From: Adiantum capillus-veneris
Lineage: Eukaryota; Streptophyta; Polypodiopsida; Polypodiales; Pteridaceae
Direction: 5' to 3'
Assembly (NCBI GenBank): GCA_014529385.2
Contig: CM043958.1
Location: 84,209,025 to 84,273,024, forward strand
Length of the DNA: 64,000 nucleotides
Below, one piece after another: positions 47,150-58,231 of the stretch. The notes under the pieces are model-generated. The model was not told where the DNA came from and searched no databases. It saw only the letters and a list, made by a program, of their open reading frames with translations. The position numbers were made by a program, and so were the translations under genes. How positions within the stretch are numbered: the first letter of the stretch is position 1; each line of letters starts with the position of its first letter.

Positions 47150-48520
47150 TAGTAAATATCAAGTGGGTGAACCCCACTTTTTATGGGTACAACACCACTG
47201 ATAGGCTGTGTTGAAGTGGTGCACCTGCAACACCCTTTAAAGTTGGGCAGAAACGATGGTTGCATCACTACATAGTTATGCTGATATGGTGCACCATCTC
47301 TTAAAAGTGATATTGGACTACTTTAAAGTGCTGGGCAGCACTAAAAAGAGGTAAGGTTCTAGTAAAAACGGGCGATACAATGGGTGCATCACTTTCCAAT
47401 GGAAAACCCTAACTATTTTGTGGTGAAGCATCACTTTTAAGCAAAGCATCGCGATGGTGCACCACTTTTCAGTGGTTTTACACACTTTTAAGGTACCGAA
47501 TAACGTTCTAGTTAAGAAGCACCACTAGAACGTTATTCGGTACCTTAAAAGTGTGTAAAACCATTGAAAAGTGGTGCTTTTTAACCTGAACGTTATTTGG
47601 TTTAAAGTGGTAAACACCAATAAAGTGATGCTCACCACTTTTTGTGGTTCAAATCACATTTAAGTGGTGTTTATAGTGGTGAAGACCACTATAAAGTGGT
47701 GAACATCACTATAAAGTGGTGCTCCTTAACTAGAACATTATTCGGTACCTTAAAAGTGTGTAGGACCACTGACAAGTGGTGCTTCTTAATGTGAATGTTA
47801 TTTGGTATAAAGTGGTAAACACCAATAAAGTGGTGCTCACCACTTTTTGTGGTTCAAATCACATTTAAGTGGTGTTTATAGTGATGAAGACCACTATAAA
47901 GTGGTGAACATCACTATAAAGTGGTGCTCCTTAACTAGAATGTTATTCGGTAACTTAAAAGTGTGTAGGACCACTGAAAAGTGGTGCTTCTTAACCTGAA
48001 CGTTATCTGGTATAAAGTGGTAAACACCAATAAAGTGGTGGTCACCACTTTTTGTGTTCAAATCACATTTAAGTGGTGGTGCGTGATGGTCAACCACTTT
48101 CAGTGCTGTAGAACCACTTTTTAGTAATGCTTTACAAAAGTGCAATAATCGTTAGTTCTGCATCTTTGCTAAAAGTGGTGGTTAAGTGATTTTAAGTGAT
48201 GAATCTTTACAAGGAGATACCACATTCTATTGGTGTAGCACCACTTTTTAGGAGTGTAGCACCAGTTTTAAGTTGTGTACAACAATTCACATCGGTGTAG
48301 CACAACTGAATAGTGGTTCAGCCCACTTTTATGTGCTGGAGCACCACTTTAAACTGGTGAAGAAACACCAAAAGGGGATGTATCACTAGAAAATAGTGGT
48401 GTAGTAGGACTTTTTAGTGTTACCTAACCAATTTTAAGTGGTTGAGAACCATTTAGTGGTACACCACCACTTAAAAATTTTGCAGTACCACTGAGAATGG
48501 TGCAGAAATCATTTCAACCA
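47150..48520. repeat. Palindromic ACCACTT/AAGTGGT satellite field, left block
   Basis: Dozens of ACCACTTTT...AAGTGGT elements occur, with a ~205-bp higher-order unit repeated about three times (GGTTCAAATCACATTTAAGTG at about 47,646, 47,851 and 48,055). Units also carry TATAAAGTGGTGAACATCAC and GTTATTCGGTACCTTAAAAG. The motif is confined to the right half of the giant transposon. Confidence 0.9.
47461..47575. repeat. Near-perfect hairpin, 52-bp arms and 11-nt loop
   Basis: 47,461-47,512 pairs with 47,524-47,575 with one mismatch, centred on TAAGAAGCACC. The arms contain ACCACTTTTCAGTGG and ACTTTTAAGGTACCG. If transcribed it would fold into a long duplex suitable for small-RNA processing; as DNA it could extrude a cruciform. 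Confidence 0.95.
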
Positions 48521-48594
48521 CTTCTTATTGTTGATAAAACAAGTTTAATTATGGCTCATTACATACTAACATGCATTCTTATATGTTTTTACAG

Positions 48595-50922
48595 GGAGGT
48601 GGACAGTACCACGAGTGGCCTTACCCACTCAAACAAAATTTTGCTTCACCAAGGAAGATTTTCATACTGAATATGGGCTATGCTTGGTTGGCCAGGATCC
48701 GAAGCTCCTATGTGATGATGATTTCTCAGATGAGGAGTGGCTTAGTGTATGGATTTACAAGCGCCACCAAAAGGAGAAGATGCATTTAAAGGTGCTGAGG
48801 CCTGAAATGTATGAAGAATGTCTCTTGCTATACCACAAAGTATATCAGGGAGCTCCCCCAAACAACGAGGTAGGCGTGCATTTTGCACATGGATTTACTT
48901 GGCAGAAGTGCAAGGCCGCTGAAGATTCTGAAGGTTTAGTTGCATGGGCTGTGTATGCTGAAGGTGTTATCAAAATGTTACGCCAACAAAAAACTTTAAA
49001 TAGGAAATTGGAGAAATGGAGGTCCACAAACGGCCCATGTCTTGGAAGCGAGTGGAAATTTAATGCAGAAAATATGCCTAATTACATTGACAGTACTAGC
49101 ACAGGCTTTGACTGGCAGACATACTCAGGTGGACATCAATTTTCAGGGAAGGCTAAGGAGGAATTTCTAAAGAAGCGGGCCTTTGGCTCGATGGGAAAAT
49201 TTGGAATGTCAAATGTTTCCTCGACTACATTTTCTGCGTCAACGGTTGATGTAGCAGCTATTTCTAACATGAAGGCTAATGCTGCTAAAAAGTTAAAAGA
49301 GAAGCAGCAATGTCTCAAAGCAATAAAAATTGCTTTAGATCAATCAAAGACAAAGAGAGATGAGCAGGTTGGTTTGATGCAAGGTGCCGCGAAGATCGTA
49401 GAGAGAATGAACAAGGATATGGAGGAACTCAAGTTGCATAAGGCTGGGCTTGTACCAAACGAGGAAGCAATGGAAAAGCTTGAGACCTTGATTCAAATCA
49501 GAAAGGAGGCTCTCAAAGACACGGGACTTGATATTGAAGTGCACAACCTTGATAACCTAGGTGAAGAGGCAGCACAGTTACAAGTATGTAAGCTTGATTG
49601 ATTCACCTAGTAGTAGTTGATATTACTTAAAAGTGGTTAAACTCTGATTAGGGAAAAATGGTTAGAGACCATTTTATATGGTAAAAGACCACTTAAATGT
49701 GTTTATATAACACTCTTAAGTGGTACCACACAAAGTGATGAAGACTCTTGAAAGTAATGCACATACACTTATACTGTTTTATAAAGTACGCAGTGCTATT
49801 TTTTTACAGGGTCAGCATGACACTTTGTTATGGGAAGTAGAAGTGGCGACAGGGCATCTTCGATTTGTGGAAACGATTATTAATTTGTTCAAGTCAAGAA
49901 TGCCTATCCTTCCTGTTAGGCCGCCTGTTCATTTGGGATCGGACAATAGCTGTGTGCAGTTAGGTGATTGTGTTGCTTGTGGGATCTCTATCATGCAGAC
50001 TGTTGTTACCGGTGCCTACATGCTCCGGTGTCAACATCCGTATCACCCACTTTGTTTTGTAACTGCCTGTAAGTCTGCTGGACAGTGTCTATTTCATGGA
50101 TGTGGGGAACCTTTAAAAGATGCTTTGAAGCTGCTGGCACCTGGAGAGGCAAACATGGATGAGCATGTTGGTACAGGTAGTCGATGTTTTTATACCTTAT
50201 GATATGAAGCTGATTGTAGATTCATTTCTTGAACATTTTGTTTCTTTTCTCCATGTAATTGCAGAGAAAGATCCAATGGAAGGCATCTTTGGATCTCCTG
50301 TTGATGGAATTGGTAATATTTTGTGGAACATTCTTCTCTTTGAATGTTCACATAACTTAATATTGAGTATTATTACATTGTCTTTTATGTAGCACACTCC
50401 CAAGCTGGGTCATCACGCAAGCCCAATATTGATAGCATGTGTGGTGGGTGCGGGGATAAGAATGCATCACAGAAACAAGTAGGTGAAGACACTCCGGACC
50501 AACAAAAGGTAGAAAAAAGGGTTGAAAAAAGAGCAGATGTAGTGAGAGCTCAAGGTGACGCATCCAAGGAGTCAGCCGAGGTGCCTCTGAAGCCAGAACC
50601 TGCAATGAACAAGGACATAGAGGACGCTGAAAAATCATCTGAGAAGCCAATTGAAAAGGATACAACAGTGAACTTGTCTGGTGAGGACTCAAAACTTCTT
50701 ATTTCACAAGTTTTTGCAGAGATTTTGGGGTGTAGGAAAAAGAGGAGCAACACTGAAGAGCGCGCCACACCAAAGAAAAAAGCTAAGGTTGCATCCGAGC
50801 CTCCAGAGCCTACTCTAGGAGGTAAAAAATCCAAGGAGCCTTCATTTGCTCGGAAAAAGACTAACCTCCAAGCACCCAACCTTAAAACTCCCAAACCAAA
50901 GTCCCGCAAGAAACTTCTGTAG
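48595..50922 (+). CDS. Coiled-coil / RING-like cargo protein of the giant transposon
   Basis: Exon A follows a TTTTTACAG acceptor at 48,594 and runs to about 49,577 (GTATGT donor). It holds an unknown globular region with DEEWLSVWIYKRHQKEK, then about 100 residues of Lys/Glu coiled coil. Exon B (49,810-50,174) holds CVACG, CQHPYHPLC and a CLFHGC pair, a RING-like zinc arrangement that could act in ubiquitin or SUMO ligation. Small exons join in phase (50,265-50,313, then 50,394-50,922) and lead into CGGCGDKN and a Lys/Pro-rich basic tail, ending with a TAG. Upstream exons may lie at 46.8-47.1 kb. No close family recognised. Confidence 0.55.
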
Positions 50923-51300
50923 CCCCTATTAACCTTTTGTGCTTTGTAGCCTCTTTGTAATTTTGTCTTTGTACCCTCATTTTGATGATAATGAAACGAC
51001 GGCTTTATTTTTCGTTCACTAGTTGTTTATTGCTCATTGATTGTCTATTTATTGTACTCATATTGTTCATTGACTGTCTATTTATTGTACTCGTATTGTT
51101 CTTTCCGACATCATCATGAGCATCTTCAAGTAGAGCTTATTTTTTCTCTCCAGTATCTCTTGCCAAGTGGACTGTTGCCATAGAAGTTCAGGAAATTAAT
51201 GAAATGGAAATCAATAGCCTGGAAGGTATACTTTTCAAGGGTATTTTGAAAAGGTTAATATGTCAGTTTGATTGAGGTTTTTAAGGCATGCTACTTGTCT

Positions 51301-52203
51301 ATGGCAGAACTTAGCTGGATTGGAGATGTTCAAGAACCAGATGAGAAGGTTGAAGACATAGCAGCTAAGCAGGATGCAGAGCAGGATGTAGATGTAACAC
51401 CAGATAAAGTAGAGGAAGACCAGGAACCAGCAGTTTGCCCCGAAATTGAGGAGATTTCGCCAAACTGCCCTGGATGGGGATATCTTGTTTCGAATTTCTG
51501 CAAGATCAAAAAGCTCATCATCCTTGATCTCGATGGACTATTCATGAAACAAGATGTAACCAAACGTGATCCAAAGACTGGACAACTTAAATACCCTCCA
51601 CGTCCAGCTTCCGACAGAGTTAAACTAAAAAGAGTGGACGAGAAGTTGTGGATCTACTACCGTAGAGATGTTGAGCAATTTCTTTGGGATTTGAGGCAAA
51701 TAGCATATGCAATGATTTGGAGCACTTGTAATGCTGCTAACATTGAGCATATCCTCAGTACATGTTGGCCAGACATATGGGAACATAGGACTTATTACTT
51801 TAGGGATCTCTTCTCAAACTGGCAATGTGAAAAGTGGTCGTATTTTGAAGAGATTGCTGGAGCTCTAAGAGACCTTGCTGGTGAACCTGTGTCTTTGAAG
51901 CCCCTTTACCATGTTTGGAACAAGTTTCCAGAATACGACTCCTCTCGAACATTGCTGGTAGATGACTCCAGATATAAAAAGCTGCGCAATGTCTGGGACA
52001 ACTGTATATGTCCACCCACCTTTGATCCTCTTGATGAAGAACAAGACCCTGATTACCTCACGTGCACACTGTTGCCATGGCTGTGCAGATGGGCACTAAC
52101 CCCCAATACCGTGGAGTATACAAAGGCAAACCCCATCAGCAATCCCAAAGATGAACTTTCGAGTCTAGTCTTTGAGCACTTTGTTATAAATGGAGATGAA
52201 TGA
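51301..52203 (+). CDS. FCP1/NIF-like HAD phosphatase, cargo of the giant transposon
   Basis: A 300-residue frame from ATG 51,301. An acidic N-terminus precedes the HAD core: KKLIILDLDGLF with DxD at Asp76/Asp78, IWSTCNAANIEHIL, then LLVDDSRYK (Asp221/222) and CICPPTFDP. This order is that of FCP1/SCP (NIF domain) Ser/Thr phosphatases, which in eukaryotes dephosphorylate the RNA polymerase II C-terminal repeat among other targets. Catalytic Asp pairs are intact, unlike the relic at 4.25-5.06 kb, its closest relative in the window. No BRCT domain. ATG may sit inside an exon whose acceptor is TATGGCAG at 51,306. Role for the transposon unknown. Confidence 0.65.
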   Translation: MAELSWIGDVQEPDEKVEDIAAKQDAEQDVDVTPDKVEEDQEPAVCPEIEEISPNCPGWGYLVSNFCKIKKLIILDLDGLFMKQDVTKRDPKTGQLKYPPRPASDRVKLKRVDEKLWIYYRRDVEQFLWDLRQIAYAMIWSTCNAANIEHILSTCWPDIWEHRTYYFRDLFSNWQCEKWSYFEEIAGALRDLAGEPVSLKPLYHVWNKFPEYDSSRTLLVDDSRYKKLRNVWDNCICPPTFDPLDEEQDPDYLTCTLLPWLCRWALTPNTVEYTKANPISNPKDELSSLVFEHFVINGDE

Positions 52204-52329
52204 GATTGTACATCCGGAAGTGCCAGAAACGTTATATATTGTACATTCTTGGTGGATATGTAGACGTTTTTGGATAATTGTTGTAATATAATTTTTGTAA
52301 TATACAGAAGTTCTGGCACTTTACTGTCT

Positions 52330-52650
52330 CTGCACTATACATGTCTCTACACTTTTAATGTCTCAGAACCACGTTTTAGTGGTGCTAAACCCCTAAAACG
52401 TGGTTAAATTTTTATTATGTTATTGCAACAGTTTTTCTGGAACTGCAACACCATTTAATGGTGATTTTTGGGGGGAGTGGTGAAGCATTATTAACCACTT
52501 TTTAGTGGGGCTAAACCACTTTTTAGTGGCGCTAAACCACTTTTTAGTGGTGCTAAACCACTTTAGTACCACTAAAAAGTGGTAAATTTTTATTGAGTTT
52601 TTCTGAAACTGCAACACTTTTTAGTGGTGATGTTTGGGGGGGGAGGGGGG
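52330..52650. repeat. Palindromic ACCACTTTTTAGTGG satellite, middle block
   Basis: Four closely spaced copies of ACCACTTTTTAGTGGYGCTAA (52,494-52,562), plus variants and two GGGGGGAGTGGTGAAGCATT units. The block separates the 3' ends of the phosphatase and transposase genes. Confidence 0.9.
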
Positions 52651-52754
52651 AGTGGTGAAGCATTCTCAAAAACCAACATGTCAATTCCATCGTATGTTTA
52701 CACCAATTCCATCTTGTTTAATCTTTCACTAGATGATATAAAATCAGATTTGAT

Positions 52755-55700
52755 TTACAATTTAAAGGGCATGCTATTGTATATTGCCTCATGGTTTTCA
52801 TTGGAAAGTTCAAACACTTCTCCTATGCCATCGAGAACTACAGGTTCCATAGGGAACTTTATTGCCCTTATCAAATGGGAATATATGAAAACTACTGGCT
52901 TGTTATCCCACAGCTCATACAAGTTTTCTTGTAGGGATTTATACCAATGGCCCGTGACCATATAAGTATGCTTCTCTACCTTGTTGCCCCATGCATCAAT
53001 TTTCTCGTTAGTTGTTAGGCCCTTAGCTACTACACACTTCAAAATGTAGAAGTCAACATCCTCCTCATTATTCTCTTCAGAAGTGACAACAAAATTGTCT
53101 CCAGGTGTGAGAGCATCGCTTAAGGAGTCATAATGACCTGCATAAGTGGCACCATGGAACTCCTCATCGTCTGAGTCTCCGTATGACTGGGAATCATTAG
53201 CAAGTGGCTCTAAAGTGTGATATTGCCACATCTCCACATGTGATCTGTTCATACAGTTTCTCCAATGGCCAAGCCTGCAAGGAAAACAAAAGCATGACAA
53301 CCGTTTTGATCGCAATGCACAAGTGTTGTTCTCAGAATACCCATTCACACAGTGCATTGCTCTTGATCCCTTCAATGGTTTGCAGTCCCATTGATGGGAT
53401 CGCTGAACATCGCCTAGCTTGACCTCCCAGAACACCCTACTGACCTCCCTCTTTTGCTTGTCATACATAGTAGTTGCTCCAGTACTGAGATGCATTCTCA
53501 AAAAAGAGACAACTTCAACTGCACAAATCAACCGCACACTATTTTGCTTCAATTGCTCATGAGTTAGAGCCCTTTTAATGATAGCCCCAGCCCCATCATG
53601 TTCCCCCTTTCCATGTCCTGAGCAAAAAAAATTCCAATTCATTTCCATGCTAGTAAGGCTCCAATATCTAGCAACAAAGTAAAACAGTCGCTTTGCTTTA
53701 AATTGTGAAGCTGCGCCATCTGACCAAACCCAATGTTTTTTAAAGCTTAGCCCTTGACCTCTCAACCATTGAGCATGTAAGAGAAAAGCATGCTGCACAA
53801 ATAAGGTGTCATGTTGTTTATCATCTGAGACAAAAAAGTGCATGGTCTTCTTTATTGCACCTGATGCAATGCGGAAATAAGTAATCAGGACAAAGATAGT
53901 GTCCTGCTTAGTGTACCAATGCATTGACTGGATCTCATTTTGTTCCTTGAAGGAGTAGTTCTCTGCAAAGTCAACGACGGATACAACCACATCATCTGGA
54001 AACAAAGAAATGCAGTCCTTGAACTGTTGTGCTTGCCACCTAAATATAGAATTGTGAGTGACATACTTCTTTAAGTGGTCTTGGTACACTCGCAAAAGTT
54101 CTCTAGGCAGCATTTTCTTGTGGACAATGTCTTTCACAGTGCTCTTTCTAGCTTCATTGTTTAATCCAGTGGCACCCACTATATTTTCAAAAAACTTCAC
54201 AGATACTTGCTTGCTCTGCTCAACTTCTTCTCTTGGACAGATCTGAATATTACCTACACCGCATGCATTGCATGTTCCCATTAAGCATTGGTAGCTATCG
54301 AAACAATGTTCTGCAAGTATAGGGCAGAGTATAGACTCCAACAATGAAGTGGTGCTCATAATTGCATTTTTGTATGCAAGACATCCATGGTTGACAACTT
54401 CATCATGATGAAGGCATATAGAGCAGCTGCACATGCAGCAAGAACCATGAAGATCAAAACTTCGAGTCCGCCTGTGATTTACTGCCTCTTTAAGGAAAAT
54501 CATTTGTACATGCACAATACAACAACAGGTGTAGCGATCCCTCAATTTTCGGACAAAGAACGGTTTCATAGACTCGAAGCAACGTTGCGAAATCTGAATA
54601 TCTGCATACTTTGTCTTGAATCTTAAATAAAGCTCCACTTGCAATATACATGTATATAAATGTTAAAAATAAACTTAGCATTCAAAACTGGTTAAATTGT
54701 TTCAAAACATTAAAAAGTGATTCTATATCACTAAAAACTGGTGTGCACCACTAAAAACTAGTAATGATACATTCAGTAGTATTGTTTTACCTGTGAAAAT
54801 AATGCACCACAAATACAAATTAGTGTAGAAACTAGTAACCATACAAAAAGGTAGAATATTAAGAGGTTGTGTGAGGACAACTTAATAGTGGTGAGAAACC
54901 GCATTCAGCGTAACTAAAAAGTGGTTTGGCACGACTTAAAAGTGAATTCAAACCACTTGATGGTGATGAACCGCCAATAAAAAATGGTGTGCACTGCTTG
55001 AATATGGTGGGCAACAATTAAAAAGTGGTGAGTAAGGACATGAAAGTTCTGGGGAAGTTCACAACTAGCACTTAAAAAGTGGCTGGGAGGGACAAAATAC
55101 TAGGCAACAGACTAGCATTAGCACTAGATAGTAGTCCAACACAACTTGAAAGTGGAGGAGCTCTTGTGAAAAGTGTTTGATGACCACTTTAGAGTGGTGA
55201 GCGACTAGTTCAATGTGGCCAGTCACCAATTAAAATCTAGCACTTAAAAAGGAGCTGGGAGGGACAAAATACTAGGCGACATACAAGCATGAGAACTAGA
55301 TAGTGGTCCAACACAACTTGGAAGTGGAGGAGCTCTTGGGAAAAGTGCTTCATGACCACTTGAGAGTGGTGATCAACTACTTCAAAGTGGGGAGTCACCA
55401 CTTGAACGCGGATTCTGGTCACTTGAATGCGATTTTTGGCCACCTGAAAGCGGGAACTTGCCGCTTGATTGCAGTGACAAGGTTTTAGATACCACTTGAA
55501 AGTGGTGTCTTGCCACTTGGGAGTGGTGCCTCATCACTTGCATGGAGTGATGACTAACGTTGTGACTTAGCACATGAAAGTGGTGTCTCACCACTTGATG
55601 ACCACTTGAAATTAGTGAGCAACTACTTCAAAGTGGGCAGTCACCACTTGAACGATGATTCTGATCACTTGAATGCGGTGACTGGCCACTTGAAAGCGGG

Positions 55701-57616
55701 AGCTTGCCGCTTGATTGCAGTGACCAAGTTTAAGCTATCACTTGAAAGTGGTATCTCACCACTTGACGACCACTTGAGAATGGTGAGAAACTAGTTCAAA
55801 GTGGGCAGTCACCACTTGAACGCGGATTCAAGTCATTCGAATGCGGTGTTCGGCCACTTGAAAGTGGTGTCTCACCACTTGCATGGAGTGATGACTAACG
55901 TAGTACTTTGCACATGAAAGTGGTGTCTCACCACTTGATGACCACTTGAGAGTGGTGAGAAACTAGTTCAAAGTAGGCAGTCACCACTTTAACACGTTTT
56001 CTTGTCACTTGAATGCGGTGTCTAACCACTTTAAAGCGGGAACTTTCCGCTTGATTGCAGTGATAAGGTTTTAGTTACTACTTGAAAGTGGTGTCACACC
56101 ACTTGGGAGACCACTTGCATGGAGTGATGGACTGACGTAGTGACTTAGCACATGAAAGTGGCTTCTCACCACTTGAATGCGATTAGAAACCACGTGAAAG
56201 TGGTTTTTATACGTGTAAGTGTTGTGTCCACTGCTTCATTGTGGTGTGACAGCACTTGTAAGTGTTTACTAACAAAATGTGTTCAAACTCCACTAATATG
56301 GTTTTGGTTACCATCATAAGGTGGTGGGCACCATTTGTGCAGCAGAAGTAAAAAGTCTATGGCACTACTATAATTGTTGCACCATGACTAAAAGCTACTA
56401 CATCACTTGGAAAAAGTGAGCTGCACCACCAAAAACGTTTGCACTTGTAACACCCCTACGAGTTTGTAAAACACGTCTGTTAGCATTGGGTAAACAAGAC
56501 TTTTTAGTGGGTGAACACCACTTTGTAGGGTTTACGGTGAAGCGTTGGTACATTTCTAGTAAAAACAGTTTCTTAAACATTAAAACCTGCTGCAAAACAT
56601 TAAAAACTGGTTAAAAGACACTAAAAAGTGGTGTGGAAACACAAGTAAAAGTGCTTCAAAAACATTTAGAACTATTGAGCAAATTTTAGAAGTGGTTCAG
56701 ATACAATTAGAGACCAGTATAGTAATGTTTCACCACTTTTTAATGTTGCAGCACCACTAGAAAGTGGTGCAAAACACCAAAACAAGCTGTAGCACTAATA
56801 AAAAGAAGTATAGAAACATAATGTTATGGCAGTAATGAGTTGTAGCACCAATAAAAAGTGCTAAAAAAATATATCAATTACCTGAGGCTCCTCAAGAAGG
56901 TGGATTGGATGCTTTACATATGAACATCTAGCTAGTCTCTTACTGCAAACATCTTTCTTGTTGGGGGACACCCTCGTCTCATCCATCCAAATTTGAAAGA
57001 CTATGTCTTTAATAGTTTGAGTGATGTGAGTTCTCCGTGCATCATCTCTATGACACGCAGATGCAGGGAACGAACCATCGGATTCACTTGACACTATTAA
57101 GTGATGTTTGGTTGAATATAAGTTTCTTTTGTGGATCCCCATAAGCTTGGCAGCTTGCGGTATGCTCATGTCAGTGTTTTGCTCCTTGCTTCCACCATTC
57201 ACCAACATCATCATTGTTGATTTCTTCACAAAAAATTCGTCTGAAGATCTTGGGACCTTCACATGATTCAAAGTGTTGCGGATGTTTCTCAGCATAATTA
57301 CTTCCAACTCTTTGGATTTAATCTGCATCGTAAGGAAGCAAGGATGTTGAAGAAGTTCATCAAAGATTTCCTTCCTACCACTTGCATCCATTCCCACGGT
57401 TAATGTATCAAAGTGTTGTACCATAGATTGACATATCCTTCGTTTCTTTCTTTCATCCATCAGCCATGTATTGCTTTCCATCACAAAGTTGACCGTTTCC
57501 TGACGCTGCATTCGTTTCTGAGCAGCCCAATATTCCCTCATTAATTTTCTGCACTGAAGTTGAGCTTCTCTACTCAATGACGATGAGCTGATAGAGAGTT
57601 CTTCACTGTGCTCCAT
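52755..57616 (-). CDS. Transposase of the giant DNA transposon, split by a satellite-filled intron
   Basis: Exon 1 (ATG 57,616 to about 56,882) has a Ser-rich start, a coiled region, a helix-turn-helix-like SIPQAAKLMGIHKRNLY, and WMDETRVSPNKKDV before a CAG|GTAATT donor. Exon 2 (about 54,637-52,755) has Cys-rich motifs (CCCIVH, CMCSCSICLHH, CNACGVG), then the catalytic-looking core: VVDFAENY (D225 of the exon-2 frame), WSDGAASQFK (D309), HGKGEHDGAG (E348 or D350), then a Cys-rich and acidic C-terminus. This core is shared, from memory, with transposase-derived proteins of animals; superfamily (Sola-like or other) is unproven. The splice phase at the exon 2 acceptor does not fit a simple GT-AG pair, so a small exon or a defect is possible. 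A 5' leader exon likely lies near 57,760. Confidence 0.75.
54700..56850. repeat. Palindromic CCACTTGAAAGTGG satellite field inside the transposase intron
   Basis: Variants CCACTTGAAAGTGGTG, CACTTGAATGCGG and TGCCGCTTGATTGCAGTGA fill the intron. A composite unit starting TTCAAAGTGGGSAGTCACCA recurs at about 55,383, 55,628, 55,796 and 55,970, i.e. every ~170-245 bp. Copies on both sides of 55.2 kb are near-identical (GGAGGGACAAAATACTAGGC twice). Confidence 0.9.
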
Positions 57617-57789
57617 TGTTGCAGTACTTTCAAAGGATTGCTCTACAAGAAATACAATACAAATCATAACTACACGCTATACTTTTAATTAATACATGGC
57701 ACTTCTTGCACTAATTAGCAAGATACTAACAAAGCATAATAAGTGTTTACATACCTCAAGAATCAGCAAGTAGAAGAGGAACCTATAGA

Positions 57790-57879
57790 GATAGAGTTCG
57801 TGAGAGAGAGAGAAAGAGTGCTAAGAGAGAGAGAGAGAGAGATGAGCGCGGGGGCTCAAACACAAGAGGAGCCATGCTT

Positions 57880-57911
<32 letters not shown>

Positions 57912-57960
57912 GGGGCTGAGCGATACAGAAATCTCAGCAAGAGCTCTCTGAGAGAGAGAC
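57790..57960. repeat. GA-rich 5' leader of the transposase gene
   Basis: Imperfect GAGAGA runs (CTCTCT on the transcribed minus strand) lie just upstream of the transposase start. Pyrimidine-rich leaders of this kind also precede 34,623. Confidence 0.7.
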
Positions 57961-58209
57961 AGAGAGGAGCTAGATAGAGCTCCAAGAGAGATCTCAGAGA
58001 CAAAGAAAGCTCAGATAGGTTGAAGTGGGAAAGAAGCGGCCCAGCGTTCAGCAGTAAATTACATTTAATCTCATTAATTGTGGTACGTTACGTTAGGAGA
58101 CTTAATTGACGTACCTTAGGAGAGTGATATTCTTTTTGAGATTTGAAGCACTTTTAAAACACCCACTTTTAAGCGCAAAAAAGCAATGTCCTTGACATTA
58201 CTTTCCAGG

Positions 58210-58231
58210 CCACCTATACATGCTTTCACCC
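58210..58231 (-). repeat. Right terminal inverted repeat (22 bp)
   Basis: CCACCTATACATGCTTTC plus ACCC, exact complement of the left end, followed by GAT at 58,232-58,234. Confidence 0.95.

Noticed and set aside
47150-48520. CRISPR-like array
   Set aside because: Repeats are palindromic and satellite-like with no uniform unique spacers, in a plant nuclear context.
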